Notes: generated from the letters alone by a model not told the origin. A DNA stretch of 64,000 nt from Desulfobotulus alkaliphilus (GCF_007830435.1 NZ_VLLC01000002.1:205294-269293); one strand, 5' to 3'. Numbered from the stretch's first letter, positions 46,077-55,773 are shown. Program-made: numbers and translations.

Positions 46077-47111
46077 ATGGGAATGATGGTGCGCCTTGGG
46101 CCTGTGGGGCAGCGGCGCTGGCAGAGGTTCCGTAAAAACGGCAGGGGGTATTATTCCCTCTGGATTTTTGCCTTTCTGTTTTTTCTTACCCTTGGCGCTG
46201 AGTTTGTGGCCAATGACAGGCCCCTTTATGTGCATTACGGTGGGGAACATTTTTTTCCTGTTTTTGCTTCCTACCCGGAAACCCGCTTTGGCGGTGTCTT
46301 TGAAACCCCCGCCGTTTACAGGGATCCCTTTGTTCAGGAGCTGATAAAAAAAGAAGGCTTCATGGTCTGGCCCCTGATTCCCTTTTCCTATGAAACCGTG
46401 AGCCTTGGCCGCATGGAGGCCTTTCCTGCTCCGCCTTCTCCGGAAAACTGGCTGGGAACCGATGATCAGGGCAGGGATGTCCTTGCAAGGCTGATTTACG
46501 GGTTTCGGGTATCCGTTCTTTTCGGTCTCTGCCTTGCCGGTCTGGGATCGGCCATAGGTGTCTGTGTTGGGGCCGTACAGGGGTATTTCGGCGGATGGGT
46601 GGATCTGGCGGGACAGCGTATGGTGGAAATCTGGTCAGGCCTGCCCATTCTTTACCTTCTGATTCTTCTGTCCAGCGTGGTCACGCCGGATTTCTGGTGG
46701 CTGCTGGGGATCATGCTGCTTTTTGGCTGGATGAGCCTTGTGGGTGTGGTGCGTGCGGAGTTTCTGCGGGGGAGAAACCTTGAGTATGTGCGTGCCGCCA
46801 GAGCCTTAGGCATGGGCCATGGCCGCATCATGTATCAGCATATCCTTCCCAATGCCATGGTGGCGGCTTTAACCTTTCTTCCCTTTCAGGTGAGTGCCGC
46901 CATCGGTTCCCTCACGGCTCTGGATTTTCTTGGCTTTGGTCTTCCGCCCGGCTCCCCTTCCCTGGGGGAACTGCTGGCACAGGGCAAGGCCAACCTCCAT
47001 GCGCCGTGGTTAGGTATTGCCGCATTCACCGTGCTGGCACTCCTCCTCAGTCTTCTTGTTTTTATTGGTGAAGCCGTGCGGGATGCCTTTGATCCCAGGC
47101 TGGAGGGATGA
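46077..47111 (+). CDS. yejE: Oligopeptide ABC transporter permease YejE
   Basis: 344-aa permease. Cytoplasmic start, helix near 25-45 (WIFAFLFFLTLGAEFVAN), a periplasmic region with NDRPLYVHYGGEHFFPVFASYPE that is specific to YejE, WLGTDDQGRDVLARLIYGFR, and an EAA loop EYVRAARALGMGHGRIMYQH. AAAGGAG precedes ATG 46077; the frame is open upstream into the repeats, but that part is not protein-like. Its stop is three bases before yejF. Confidence 0.92.
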   Translation: MGMMVRLGPVGQRRWQRFRKNGRGYYSLWIFAFLFFLTLGAEFVANDRPLYVHYGGEHFFPVFASYPETRFGGVFETPAVYRDPFVQELIKKEGFMVWPLIPFSYETVSLGRMEAFPAPPSPENWLGTDDQGRDVLARLIYGFRVSVLFGLCLAGLGSAIGVCVGAVQGYFGGWVDLAGQRMVEIWSGLPILYLLILLSSVVTPDFWWLLGIMLLFGWMSLVGVVRAEFLRGRNLEYVRAARALGMGHGRIMYQHILPNAMVAALTFLPFQVSAAIGSLTALDFLGFGLPPGSPSLGELLAQGKANLHAPWLGIAAFTVLALLLSLLVFIGEAVRDAFDPRLEG

Positions 47112-47114
47112 AAC

Positions 47115-48713
47115 ATGGATGAACCGCTTCTTTGTATCCGTAATCTTAAAATATCCTTTCACCGCAGGGATGTGGCACCCTTTGAGGCCGTGCGGGGCGT
47201 GGATCTGGATATTTATGCCGGAGAGACCTTGGGTCTTGTGGGAGCTTCGGGATCGGGAAAATCCCTGACCGCCCATGGGATTATGCGTCTGCTGCCGCCC
47301 TTTCCGGGTTGCCGTATTGCAGGAAGTATTCATTTCCAGAAAGAGGATGTGCTGGCCATGGCGCCCCCTGCCATGCAGGATCTCCGGGGAAACCGGATTT
47401 CCATGATTTTTCAGGAACCCATGACCGCCCTGAATCCCCTGCACCGGGTGGGCCGCCAGATCGGAGAGGTGATCCGTGTCCATGGAGGGCCGCAGCCAAA
47501 GGCCCGGTTGCGGCAGCGGGTGCTGGAGCTTTTGGAGCAGGTGGGAATCCCCGAACCAGAGCGGCGCATGGATGCCTGGCCCCATGAGCTTTCCGGAGGT
47601 CAGCGCCAGCGGGTGATGATTGCCATGGCCATTGCCAATCGTCCGGATCTGCTCATTGCCGATGAACCTACCACCGCTCTGGATGTGACGGTGCAGGCCC
47701 AGATTCTGGAACTGCTCAGCCGCCTGCAAAAGGAAATGGGGATGGCCATGCTGCTCATTACCCATGATCTGGGGGTGGTGCGCCATGTCACATCCCGCAT
47801 GGCGGTGATGGAGGAAGGCCAGATTGTGGAGACGGGAGAAACCGCAAAGATCTTTGCGGAAGGGGGGCAAGCCCCCTGCACCAAAGCCCTGTTGCAGGCG
47901 GAAAAATTCACGCCACCGGCTCCCGCAGAAGAAGATGCGCCATCGGTGTTGGAAACCCGCAGTCTTGGGGTCCGGTTTCCCCTTAAGACGGGTCTTTTCA
48001 GAAAAAAAAGATGTTTTGATGCCGTTTCCGGGGCTTCCTTTTGCTTAAGGCGGGGGCAAACCCTGGGGGTTGTCGGGGAGTCAGGATCGGGGAAAACCAG
48101 CCTTGGCCTTGCGGTGCTGCGTCTTCTGCAGTCCGAAGGGGAGGTTTTTCTGAATGGAAAGCCCTTGCATGGTCTTTCCCAGAAGGCGCTCAGGCCCCTG
48201 CGCCGCCGTTTTCAGGTGGTGTTTCAGGATCCCTTTGCCAGCCTCAGCCCCCGGATGGCCGTGGGGGATATCGTGGCTGAAGGCCTTGTGGTGCACGGCA
48301 TGGGCGATGTCCGGCAGCGGGAAGAGAGGGTGGTAAGGGCGCTGGAGGAAGTGGGGTTGAATCCTGAGGTCAGGTTCCGTTATCCCCATGAGTTTTCAGG
48401 GGGGCAGCGCCAGCGCATTGCCATTGCAAGGGCCCTTGTGCTGGACCCTGAAGTGCTGGTGCTGGATGAACCCACCTCTTCCCTGGACAGGGCCGTGCAG
48501 TTTCAGGTGCTGGAGCTGCTGAGAAGTCTGCAGGAAAGCCGGGGGCTTGCCTACCTTTTTATCTCCCATGACCTCAAGGTGATACGGGCCATCAGCCATC
48601 ATGTTCTGGTGATGAAGGACGGGCACATCGTGGAAAGCGGTGAAGCAGCGGTCATTTTTGATCAGCCTGAGCAGTCCTATACCCGGCGGCTTCTGTCTGC
48701 GGCGCTGGCTTAG
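47115..48713 (+). CDS. yejF: Oligopeptide ABC transporter ATP-binding protein YejF (two NBDs)
   Basis: 532-aa protein with two fused nucleotide-binding domains. NBD1: Walker [12 protein letters not shown], signature [15 protein letters not shown], Walker [16 protein letters not shown]2: [38 protein letters not shown]. The Cys-less zone after NBD1 reads [15 protein letters not shown] as in OppD-type transporters. It powers YejB/YejE. Last gene of the operon; an R2 fragment starts 28 bp downstream. Confidence 0.95.
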   Translation: MDEPLLCIRNLKISFHRRDVAPFEAVRGVDLDIYAGETLGLVGASGSGKSLTAHGIMRLLPPFPGCRIAGSIHFQKEDVLAMAPPAMQDLRGNRISMIFQEPMTALNPLHRVGRQIGEVIRVHGGPQPKARLRQRVLELLEQVGIPEPERRMDAWPHELSGGQRQRVMIAMAIANRPDLLIADEPTTALDVTVQAQILELLSRLQKEMGMAMLLITHDLGVVRHVTSRMAVMEEGQIVETGETAKIFAEGGQAPCTKALLQAEKFTPPAPAEEDAPSVLETRSLGVRFPLKTGLFRKKRCFDAVSGASFCLRRGQTLGVVGESGSGKTSLGLAVLRLLQSEGEVFLNGKPLHGLSQKALRPLRRRFQVVFQDPFASLSPRMAVGDIVAEGLVVHGMGDVRQREERVVRALEEVGLNPEVRFRYPHEFSGGQRQRIAIARALVLDPEVLVLDEPTSSLDRAVQFQVLELLRSLQESRGLAYLFISHDLKVIRAISHHVLVMKDGHIVESGEAAVIFDQPEQSYTRRLLSAALA

Positions 48714-48740
48714 GGCTTTTGAATGGCAGGTCTCCCGCAC

Positions 48741-48798
48741 CATGGGCCTGACAACAACCGGACCAGCAAGCTGTGGCTGAGTCAGGGTAGTAATCAGT
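48741..48798. repeat. R2 element, one-ended fragment (copy 3)
   Basis: Only the GCCTGACAACAA ... TGAGTCAGGGTAGTAATCAG end module is present; it matches the right end of copy 2 and even shares the following TTATTTTGCA. The opposite end and the central hairpin are missing. It lies downstream of yejF and upstream of the regulator promoter. Confidence 0.7.
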
Positions 48799-48901
48799 TT
48801 TTATTTTGCATAAAAAAATCTTTGGAGCGGTTTTTGTTTCCATAATGTGCATTTTATGCGGGAACAATGTTCTTTTTTGGGGTGTGTGGTTACAAAAAAG
48901 C

Positions 48902-48930
48902 TTGACAGTTTTTATGTCGGACTGTTAAGT
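48902..48930 (+). promoter_or_regulatory. Candidate sigma70-type promoter for the TetR-family gene
   Basis: TTGACA at 48902-48907 and TTAAGT at 48925-48930 are 17 bases apart. A short palindrome GAACAATGTTC lies at about 48862-48872, 30 bases upstream, and could be an operator. Prediction from sequence only. Confidence 0.45.
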
Positions 48931-49008
48931 GAGGCTATCTTCATTTTTTGCTGCAATGGATATGACAGCTTTGTTTTCTCGCTGAATAAGGGATTCAATA
49001 CTCAGGTT

Positions 49009-49644
49009 ATGTTTTTTAACCCTGTTTTCTTAGTGAGGGAGGCTTCTATTTCTCGGATCGACAGGCAGGATAAATATCAGCGTATTCTGAGGGCAGGCAT
49101 TACGGTTTTTGCAAGGCGGGGTGTTTTTCGTGCCACCATATCTGAGATTGCCCGGGAAGCCGGTGTGGCCGATGGCACCATTTATCTGTATTTTAAAAAC
49201 AAAGATGACATCCTTGCCCGTTTTTTTGCGGGCAGAACCGAAGAAATTTTTGCACGCTTCCGCAAGGCCATTGATGGGGCAGATACGGCAAGGGAGAAGC
49301 TCTTCCGGCTGGTTTCCTGTCACATGGAAGCTTTTCAGGAAGACAGGGAAATGGCCGTGGTTTTTCAGGCCGAAACCCGGAAGATCCATGCCATGGCCTG
49401 TCAGGTGAATGATATCTCAGCAAGATACAGGGATCTGATCGCAGAGATTATTGAGGACGGCCAGGCCGAAGGCGTTATCCGCAAGGAACTCTATATTGCC
49501 CTGGTCAAACGTTTTATTCTGGGGGCCGTGGATGAGGTGGTGAATACCTGGGTGCTGGCCGAGGGCAAATACGATCTGGTCAGTATGGCAGAACCCCTTG
49601 TGGATTTATTTATGCGTGGGATCGGCAGTGCTTCTGCAGAATGA
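49009..49644 (+). CDS. TetR/AcrR-family regulator of fatty-acid type
   Basis: 211 aa from ATG 49009. Helix-turn-helix: YQRILRAGITVFARRGVFRATISEIAREAGVADGTIYLYFKNKDDIL, the FadR/FabR-like TetR type often seen next to acyl-CoA dehydrogenase and etf genes. The C-terminal ligand domain (residues ~85-211) includes FILGAVDEVVNTWVL. It probably represses the downstream fatty-acyl oxidation genes in the absence of acyl-CoA. The start is uncertain: the family normally begins near ISRIDRQDK, and a perfect GGGAGG stands five bases before an ATT codon at 49048; a GTG at 49033 is also in frame. Confidence 0.88.
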   Translation: MFFNPVFLVREASISRIDRQDKYQRILRAGITVFARRGVFRATISEIAREAGVADGTIYLYFKNKDDILARFFAGRTEEIFARFRKAIDGADTAREKLFRLVSCHMEAFQEDREMAVVFQAETRKIHAMACQVNDISARYRDLIAEIIEDGQAEGVIRKELYIALVKRFILGAVDEVVNTWVLAEGKYDLVSMAEPLVDLFMRGIGSASAE

Positions 49645-49710
49645 AAAATTAAAATTTGTTTTTTTTGCATAAGGAAAAAACAACACACCAAACAAGCAAG
49701 GAGACCCAGC

Positions 49711-51513
49711 ATGGCACAATTGATTTCTGAAAGACGGGATGTGGATTTTGTTCTCCATGAGCAGCTTGAAGTAGGGAAGTTTGCCGAGCAGGAAAAGTTT
49801 GCGGATTTCAATAAGAAAACCGTGGACATGATTGTGAATGAGGCCAGAAACCTTGCCATCAAGGAGCTGCTGCCCACCTGGAAGGACGGCGATACCATCG
49901 GCTGTACCTTTGAAAACGGCAAGGTTCGTATCCCTGAATCCTTTGAGCGGGCCTATGATCTCCTGAAAAAGGGGGAGTGGACGGCCATGAGCGAAGATCC
50001 CGAGTGGGGCGGGCAGGGCATGCCGAAAACCGTTGCCCTTGCGGCCAGTGAATTCTTCAATGGCGCCAACTATCCCTTCATGATGTATCCGGGCCTTACC
50101 CACGGTGCCGGTAAACTGGTGGAAACCTTTGGTACGGACAAGCAGAAACAGCTTTTTTTGAAAAAAATCTATACGGGTGAGTGGTGCGGCACCATGCTCC
50201 TTACGGAAGCCTGTGCCGGTTCCGATGTGGGTGCCCTGGAAACCATGGCCTATCCCCAGCCCGACGGCACTTACAAGATCGTGGGCAACAAGATCTTCAT
50301 CTCAGGTGGTGAGCAGGAGCAGCTCTCCGATAATATCATCCACCCCGTTCTGGCCCGCATTGAGGGGGCTCCCGCAGGAACAAAGGGTATTTCCCTCTTC
50401 CTTGTTCCCAAATACCGGGTGAATGACGACGGCAGCCTTGGTGCCTTCAATGATGTGGTCTGCACGGGCATTGAACACAAGATGGGTATCCATGGCAACT
50501 GCACCTGTTCTCTGGCTCTGGGTGGAAAGGATGACTGCATCGGTGAGCTTCTCGGGGAACCCAACAAGGGTATGGCCCATATGTTCCTTATGATGAATGA
50601 AGCCCGTCTGCTGGTGGGGATGCAGGGTTTTGGCTGTGCTTCCGCAGCCTACATGTACTCCCTGAACTATGCCAAGGAGCGTGTGCAGGGTGCCCTGATC
50701 ACCAACCCCAAGGGCGGCGGTGTACCCATTATCCAGCATCCGGATGTGCGGCGTCAGCTTATGATGATGAAGTCTTACACCGAAGCCATGCGTTCCATTC
50801 TGTATTACATTGCCTACTGCGATGACATGGCCCATCTGGCAACGGATCCCGAGGAGAAGGAGCTGTATGAGGGGCTGGTGGAGGTTCTCACCCCCATCGG
50901 CAAGGGCTATGTGACGGACCGAAGCTTTGATGTGGTTTCCCAGGGTATGCAGGTATATGGCGGTTATGGATTCATTGAGGAATATCCTTTGGCCCAGCTT
51001 CTCAGGGATGTGCGCATCACCCTGATTTATGAAGGCACCAACGGCATTCAGGCCATGGACCTTCTGGGCCGGAAGCTTGGCATGAAAAAGGGCAAGATTT
51101 TTATGTCCCTGATGCAGAAAATCGGTACCAGTATAGCCGCTGCCAAGGCCGTTCCTGAGCTTGCCCCCATGGCTGCCCAGGCCGAGGCCAGCCTGAACAA
51201 GCTTGGGGAAGTGGCCATGCACATGGGTAAGACTGCCATGAGTGAGAAGGTGATGACCGCCTTCAGCTTTGCCCACCCCTTCCTTGATGTGGTTGGGGAC
51301 CTCACCGCCGCATGGATGCTGCTGTGGCGGGCCACCATTGCCCAGTCCAGTCTGGGTAAAAAGAAAAAGGAAGATGCCTTTTACAATGGTGTCATTAAAT
51401 CCGCAGAGTTTTTCATCTACAATCAGCTTCCCGTGGCCGATGGCAAAATGAATGCCATTCTCCGTGGTGCCGATGCAGCCATGAGCATTGATGAAAGCTC
51501 TTTCCTTTCCTGA
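49711..51513 (+). CDS. Acyl-CoA dehydrogenase (~600-aa type)
   Basis: 600-aa flavoprotein: TEACAGSDVGALETMAYP and ISGGEQEQLSDN in the central beta domain, QVYGGYGFIEEYPLAQLLRDVRITLIYEGTNGIQAMDLLGRK with the catalytic Glu in IYEGTNG, then a C-terminal ~120-residue extension. It matches the AcdA/FadE-like long acyl-CoA dehydrogenases of Desulfobacterota and Geobacter. It oxidises an acyl-CoA and passes electrons to EtfBA, encoded downstream. AAGGAG precedes the ATG. A terminator follows at 51569, so it is a separate unit from the ETF operon. Confidence 0.93.
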   Translation: MAQLISERRDVDFVLHEQLEVGKFAEQEKFADFNKKTVDMIVNEARNLAIKELLPTWKDGDTIGCTFENGKVRIPESFERAYDLLKKGEWTAMSEDPEWGGQGMPKTVALAASEFFNGANYPFMMYPGLTHGAGKLVETFGTDKQKQLFLKKIYTGEWCGTMLLTEACAGSDVGALETMAYPQPDGTYKIVGNKIFISGGEQEQLSDNIIHPVLARIEGAPAGTKGISLFLVPKYRVNDDGSLGAFNDVVCTGIEHKMGIHGNCTCSLALGGKDDCIGELLGEPNKGMAHMFLMMNEARLLVGMQGFGCASAAYMYSLNYAKERVQGALITNPKGGGVPIIQHPDVRRQLMMMKSYTEAMRSILYYIAYCDDMAHLATDPEEKELYEGLVEVLTPIGKGYVTDRSFDVVSQGMQVYGGYGFIEEYPLAQLLRDVRITLIYEGTNGIQAMDLLGRKLGMKKGKIFMSLMQKIGTSIAAAKAVPELAPMAAQAEASLNKLGEVAMHMGKTAMSEKVMTAFSFAHPFLDVVGDLTAAWMLLWRATIAQSSLGKKKKEDAFYNGVIKSAEFFIYNQLPVADGKMNAILRGADAAMSIDESSFLS

Positions 51514-51568
51514 TCAGACGTGAGAAACCATGAACGGCAGGCCCTCCGGGGTCTGTCCGGGTAAAAGG

Positions 51569-51592
51569 GCCGGGGGCTTCCCCGGCTTTTTT
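51569..51592 (+). terminator. Rho-independent terminator after acyl-CoA dehydrogenase
   Basis: GCCGGGG and CCCCGGC form the stem around GCTT, followed by TTTTTT. It lies 55 bp downstream of the stop codon. Confidence 0.85.
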
Positions 51593-51710
51593 GCATGATG
51601 GATTTCTGAAGATCGTTTCATGGCGGCAGGGCCCTGTGATTTTAAGCCCCTCAGTGGCTGAAATTCCTGCGGATCAGGCGGCAGGGGGGGCTGAATTTTG
51701 GTTTTTTTAC

Positions 51711-51739
51711 TTGACGGAACCGCTTTTTCTTTATTAAGA
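51711..51739 (+). promoter_or_regulatory. Candidate sigma70-type promoter for the ETF operon
   Basis: TTGACG at 51711-51716, 17-base spacer, TTAAGA at 51734-51739, about 105 bp before the iron-sulfur protein start. It follows the terminator of the upstream gene, as expected for a new transcription unit. Confidence 0.55.
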
Positions 51740-51843
51740 GTGTTCCGATCCATATACCCAGCGATACAGCGGGATGTATCATCCGCTTTTTACTTTTTGG
51801 TATCTAACCATTTAACCATTTTCAGGACTTTGTTAAGGGAAGG

Positions 51844-53919
51844 ATGAATTCCATGGAACCATTGATTGCGCCTGCGCAGTACACGTTTCTGGGTATCCCC
51901 ACGGTATTGTTTTCCGTGCTGATTCCGATCGTGGGCATTGCTCTTTTCACTTACATCATGGCCAAGCGTATTGCTCCGCTGACCAGGGCCCGCAAGGATG
52001 AGCGTTTTGACGCCATCCCCCAGCGCATCTGGAATGTGGCCCTGATCTGGCTTGGCCAGATCCGCCAGCCCCGCTACATGATGGGTGGTGTTCTTCACAT
52101 TCTCATCTTCTTTGGCTTCCTTGTGCTGGCCCTGCGCTCCATGAGCCTTGTGGTCATTGGTGTGATACCCGACTTTGCCCTTCCCGGGTTCGGCCATGAT
52201 CAGATGATCGGCATGATTTACAATGTGGCCAAGGATTATGCGGCGACCATCGTTTTTGTGGCCTGTTTTGTGGCTGCCATCCGTCGCGGTATCTTCCGCC
52301 CTGAGCGCTATGAAGTCCCTGCCCGCTTTGGCAAGGATCATACCGCAGAGGCCGTATTTGTTCTCTGCATCATTATGACCCTCATGGTTTCCGAGTCCCT
52401 GTTCGAGGCTGCCCTTGTTGCCGCCCAGATTCAGACCGGTGCCCATGCCCACTTCCTGCCCCCCGGAAGTCTGCCCTGGTTTCTGCAAAACAGCCTGCTG
52501 AATACCCCCATGGAAACCCTGCAGACTCTCCATGTGGCTGCTTACTTTATCCATGACTTTACCTTTTTCTTCTTCCTCTGCTTCTTGCCCCTTGGCAAGC
52601 ATTTCCATGTTATCACCTCCCTTTTCAACGTGTACTTTATGCGTACCCGCCGGGGCAATATCAAGCCCATCGAGTACGGTCTGAGTGCCGAAGAAATGGA
52701 AAACCTCAAGTCCATCGGTGTAAAGAAGCTGGAAGATTTCACCTGGAAGCACATCCTTGACTTCTACACCTGCGCCGACTGCGGTCGCTGTTCAGACCAG
52801 TGCCCGGCCAATACCGTGGGCCGTGCCCTGTCTCCCCGTTTCATTTCCATTAAAGGTCGTGAGGCTGTCTTCAATACCTATCCCCTGACCGGTCCCATCC
52901 TCAAGAGTGAAAACCTTGTGGGTAATGTGTACGATGAGGATGAAATCTGGAGCTGTACCACCTGTGGTGCTTGTGAAGAGGAATGTCCCATCGGTATTGA
53001 ATACATTGACAAGATTGTGGACATGCGCCGCGGCCTTGTGGATGACGGCGAAGTACCCCAGACCCTTCAGAAGCCCATGCAGGCCCTTGCCAAGCGTGGC
53101 AACGCCTGGGGCAAGATGGAGAAAAAGCGGGCGGACTGGACCAAGGACATTGCAGAAGAATGTCCTGTCAAGGTTGTGGATGGGGAAGAGTCCGTCAACA
53201 CCCTTTACTTTGTGGATTCCATCTCTTCCTTTGATGACCGCATGGTGGACATTGCCAAGAGCACGGCCAAGCTGCTTCAGGCTGCCGGAGAAAACTTCGG
53301 TATTCTTGGCAAGGCGGAAAAGGATTCCGGTAACGAGGTCATCCGCTTTGGTGAGGAGTTCCTTTATCAGGATCTGAAAAACCACAACATGGAGCAGATC
53401 AAGGAGTCCGGTGCCAAGCGCATTGTCACCGCAGATCCCCATGCCTTCAATGCCCTTAAAAATGACTACCAGCTTTCCATCCCTGTGGAGCATATCAGCT
53501 CCGTTGTTACCCGTGCCGTAAAAGCTGGTAAAATCAAGCTGAAAACCATTACGGATGCCACAAGGGTTTACACCTACCACGATCCCTGCTATCTGGGACG
53601 TCATAATGGGGTTTATGAGGATCCCCGTGAAGCCCTCAATGCCATCCCCGGTATCCGTACGGTGGAAATGCTGAAAAGTGGAGACCGTTCCTTCTGCTGC
53701 TCCGGTGGTGGTCTGATGCTCTTCTATGAGCCCCACGAAGAAGAGCGCATGGCGGTTCTCCGTGTGAAAATGGCGGCCAAGGCCGGTGCCAATGTCATCG
53801 TGACGGCATGTCCCTTCTGTCTTGTGAACATGGAAGATGCCATCAAGGTTGCAGGCTATGAAGGCAAGATTGAAGCACTGGATCTTGTGGAGCTTCTTGA
53901 TCAGCACATGGTAAAATAA
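51844..53919 (+). CDS. ETF:menaquinone oxidoreductase-type membrane iron-sulfur protein (HdrD/DUF224-like)
   Basis: 691-aa protein. Residues 1-260 hold about six membrane helices of the NarI/HdrE-like type with conserved His (GGVLHILIFFGFL, ETLQTLHVAAYFIHDF). Two 4Fe-4S motifs follow (CADCGRCSDQCP near 315 and CTTCGACEEECPIGIEY near 380). Two CCG-type domains include DPCYLGRHNGVYEDPR, SFCCSGGGLM and ACPFCLVNMEDA. This is the EMO-type protein found beside etfBA in Geobacter and syntrophs, carrying electrons from ETF to menaquinone. Start 51844 (AAGG upstream); ATG 51853 is an alternative. The iron-sulfur half is strongly codon-biased, suggesting high expression. Confidence 0.93.
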   Translation: MNSMEPLIAPAQYTFLGIPTVLFSVLIPIVGIALFTYIMAKRIAPLTRARKDERFDAIPQRIWNVALIWLGQIRQPRYMMGGVLHILIFFGFLVLALRSMSLVVIGVIPDFALPGFGHDQMIGMIYNVAKDYAATIVFVACFVAAIRRGIFRPERYEVPARFGKDHTAEAVFVLCIIMTLMVSESLFEAALVAAQIQTGAHAHFLPPGSLPWFLQNSLLNTPMETLQTLHVAAYFIHDFTFFFFLCFLPLGKHFHVITSLFNVYFMRTRRGNIKPIEYGLSAEEMENLKSIGVKKLEDFTWKHILDFYTCADCGRCSDQCPANTVGRALSPRFISIKGREAVFNTYPLTGPILKSENLVGNVYDEDEIWSCTTCGACEEECPIGIEYIDKIVDMRRGLVDDGEVPQTLQKPMQALAKRGNAWGKMEKKRADWTKDIAEECPVKVVDGEESVNTLYFVDSISSFDDRMVDIAKSTAKLLQAAGENFGILGKAEKDSGNEVIRFGEEFLYQDLKNHNMEQIKESGAKRIVTADPHAFNALKNDYQLSIPVEHISSVVTRAVKAGKIKLKTITDATRVYTYHDPCYLGRHNGVYEDPREALNAIPGIRTVEMLKSGDRSFCCSGGGLMLFYEPHEEERMAVLRVKMAAKAGANVIVTACPFCLVNMEDAIKVAGYEGKIEALDLVELLDQHMVK

Positions 53920-53927
53920 AACCCACG

Positions 53928-53973
53928 TCCGGTACCGGAAGTCCGGTACCGGATTCGGTCAAAGGGTACCGGA
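53928..53973. repeat. Tandem 12-bp palindromes between EMO and etfB
   Basis: TCCGGTACCGGA occurs twice (53928-53939 and 53942-53953), followed by a partial third copy GGGTACCGGA at 53964-53973. Each is a perfect palindrome. They lie in the 112-bp gap of the operon, 60 bp before the etfB start, and could act as an mRNA-processing hairpin or protein site. Confidence 0.6.
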
Positions 53974-54031
53974 TCTGATGCGGTATCCTGGCAACAAAAT
54001 GGCCAAATACAATTTTAACTGGGAGGAATTC

Positions 54032-54820
54032 ATGGAAATCTTGGTATGCGTCAAGAGAGTTCCCGATACTGCGGAGAACGAAATTGAGCTCAACAGTGCG
54101 GGGAATGACATCGAGCGGGATGATCTGGTGTATTCAGTCAACGAGTGGGACAACTATGCCGTTGAGGAAGCCATTCAGATTGTGGACAAGGTAGGCGGTA
54201 CGGTTACGGTTGTGACCGTTGGCGACGAAGATGCGGATGAGGTTCTGCGTCGTGAAATGGCCATGGGTGCCCAGAACGGTATTCTGCTCAATGACGAAGC
54301 CTTTGAGGATTCCGATGCCATGGGTATTGCTACCCTGCTGAAGGCTGCTGCAGAAAAGGGCAAGTATGACCTGATCATGACCGGTGCTCAGGCCGATGCG
54401 GGTTATGCTGCCGTTGGTGGTATGCTGGCCGCCATGATGGATCTGCCCTATGCTTCCCTTGTAAATATGGTAGAAGTGGGTGACGGCAAGCTGACCGTTG
54501 GCCGTGAAATTGAAGGTGGAAATCAGGAAATCAACGAAATTGAGCTTCCCTGTGTACTTTCCATCCAGACCGGTATCAATGAGCCCCGCTATGTGGGTAT
54601 CAAGGGTATCCGTCAGGTTTCCGGCATTGAAATTCCTGAGTTTGATGCTGCGGGTCTGGGTGTTGATCCTGCCACGGTGGGTGCCGCAGGTGCCAAGACC
54701 AAGCGGGTGGACTACTTCATCCCCGAAACCGGTGAAGGTGCTGAAATGCTTACGGGCAGCACCGAAGAAATTATTGCTAAACTCATTGACATCATGAAGG
54801 CGAATGGAGGGCTGAAGTAA
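54032..54820 (+). CDS. etfB: Electron transfer flavoprotein beta subunit
   Basis: 262-aa EtfB: MEILVCVKRVPDTAENEIEL, NEWDNYAVEEAIQIVD, VTVGDEDADEVLRREMAMG (AMP/FAD-binding region) and ADAGYAAVGGMLAAMMDLPY. It forms the heterodimer with EtfA and shuttles electrons from acyl-CoA dehydrogenase to the membrane oxidoreductase. GGGAGGAATTC directly before ATG 54032 fixes the start; the open frame before it covers the palindromic gap. The stop TAA shares a base with the etfA ATG. Confidence 0.96.
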   Translation: MEILVCVKRVPDTAENEIELNSAGNDIERDDLVYSVNEWDNYAVEEAIQIVDKVGGTVTVVTVGDEDADEVLRREMAMGAQNGILLNDEAFEDSDAMGIATLLKAAAEKGKYDLIMTGAQADAGYAAVGGMLAAMMDLPYASLVNMVEVGDGKLTVGREIEGGNQEINEIELPCVLSIQTGINEPRYVGIKGIRQVSGIEIPEFDAAGLGVDPATVGAAGAKTKRVDYFIPETGEGAEMLTGSTEEIIAKLIDIMKANGGLK

Positions 54821-55773
54821 TGGCAACTGTATATGCTTTCGTAGCGCATAGTGATGGCGTTCTGGATGATTCCGCAGCAGAGCTTGCTGCTGCCGCCAAA
54901 AAATTTACCGATGCCCCTGTAACGGCCATTGTAACGGGTTCCGGTGTGGATGCCGCTGCTGCCAAGGCTGCTGAGCTTTTCCCTGCCGTATGGAAGATTG
55001 ATGCTGCCGAGCTGGCCTATCCCAATGCGGAAGTGGTTCGTAAAGCCCTTCTCAACAACCTGGATGCCGGTGCTGTGGTTCTGATGGCCCACAATACCTT
55101 CGGTATGGACCTTGCTCCTGGTCTTGCCGTTAAAATCGGCGGTGCCTTTGTTGCCGATGTTGTGGACATTGAAGGTGCCGACGGAGATACCCTGAAGGTT
55201 ATCCGTCAGGAATTCGGCGGTGTGGTATCTACCCATGTAACCGTGGATATGTCTGCAGGTGCTGTGGTTACCATCCGTCCCGGCGCTGTTGCTCCTCTGG
55301 AAGGTGCTGCTGGTGGTGCCGTTGAGGATAAAGCCGCTGGGGATGTTTCTGCCAAGCGCAAGTTCATCGAAGTCCGTGAGCCCGAAGCGGGTGATGTTGA
55401 CATTACCAAGGCGGAAGTTCTGGTTTCCATCGGCCGTGGTATTGAAGATCAGGACAATATTGAGCTGGCCCACGAGCTGGCCAAGGCCATTGGATCCCAG
55501 GCAGAAGTTGCCTGTTCCCGTCCCATCGTGGATGCCAAGTGGATGGATGCTTCCCGTCAGGTGGGTACCTCCGGTAAAACCGTTAAGCCCAAGGTATACC
55601 TTGCCATGGGTATTTCCGGTTCCTTCCAGCACATGGGCGGTATCAAGGGTGGCGTGATTATCGCTGTCAACAAAAACCCCAATGCGCCCATCTTCCAGGT
55701 GGCCAATGTGGGTATTGAGGCAGACATCCTTGAGTTTATCCCTGAGCTGACCGAAGCCCTTGGCGAACTGTAA
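54820..55773 (+). CDS. etfA: Electron transfer flavoprotein alpha subunit
   Basis: 317-aa EtfA. The N-terminal domain is followed by the FAD-binding C-terminal domain with VSIGRGIEDQDN, CSRPIVDAKWMDASRQVGTSG, KPKVYLAMGISGSFQHMGGIKG and IIAVNKNPNAPIFQVANVGIEAD, all as expected. Start overlaps etfB stop (TAATG), giving 1:1 coupling. It completes the route acyl-CoA dehydrogenase-ETF-menaquinone. There are no signs of the extra ferredoxin domain seen in bifurcating ETFs. Confidence 0.96.
   Translation: MATVYAFVAHSDGVLDDSAAELAAAAKKFTDAPVTAIVTGSGVDAAAAKAAELFPAVWKIDAAELAYPNAEVVRKALLNNLDAGAVVLMAHNTFGMDLAPGLAVKIGGAFVADVVDIEGADGDTLKVIRQEFGGVVSTHVTVDMSAGAVVTIRPGAVAPLEGAAGGAVEDKAAGDVSAKRKFIEVREPEAGDVDITKAEVLVSIGRGIEDQDNIELAHELAKAIGSQAEVACSRPIVDAKWMDASRQVGTSGKTVKPKVYLAMGISGSFQHMGGIKGGVIIAVNKNPNAPIFQVANVGIEADILEFIPELTEALGEL

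Noticed and set aside
48862..48872. GAACAATGTTC as a LexA/SOS box
   Set aside because: Spacing is one base short of the Gram-positive-type box and there is no DNA-repair gene next to it; kept only as a possible operator.
52792..53907. 371-codon antisense frame in the ETF:quinone oxidoreductase gene
   Set aside because: Shadow of a highly codon-biased gene; the sense strand has all iron-sulfur motifs.
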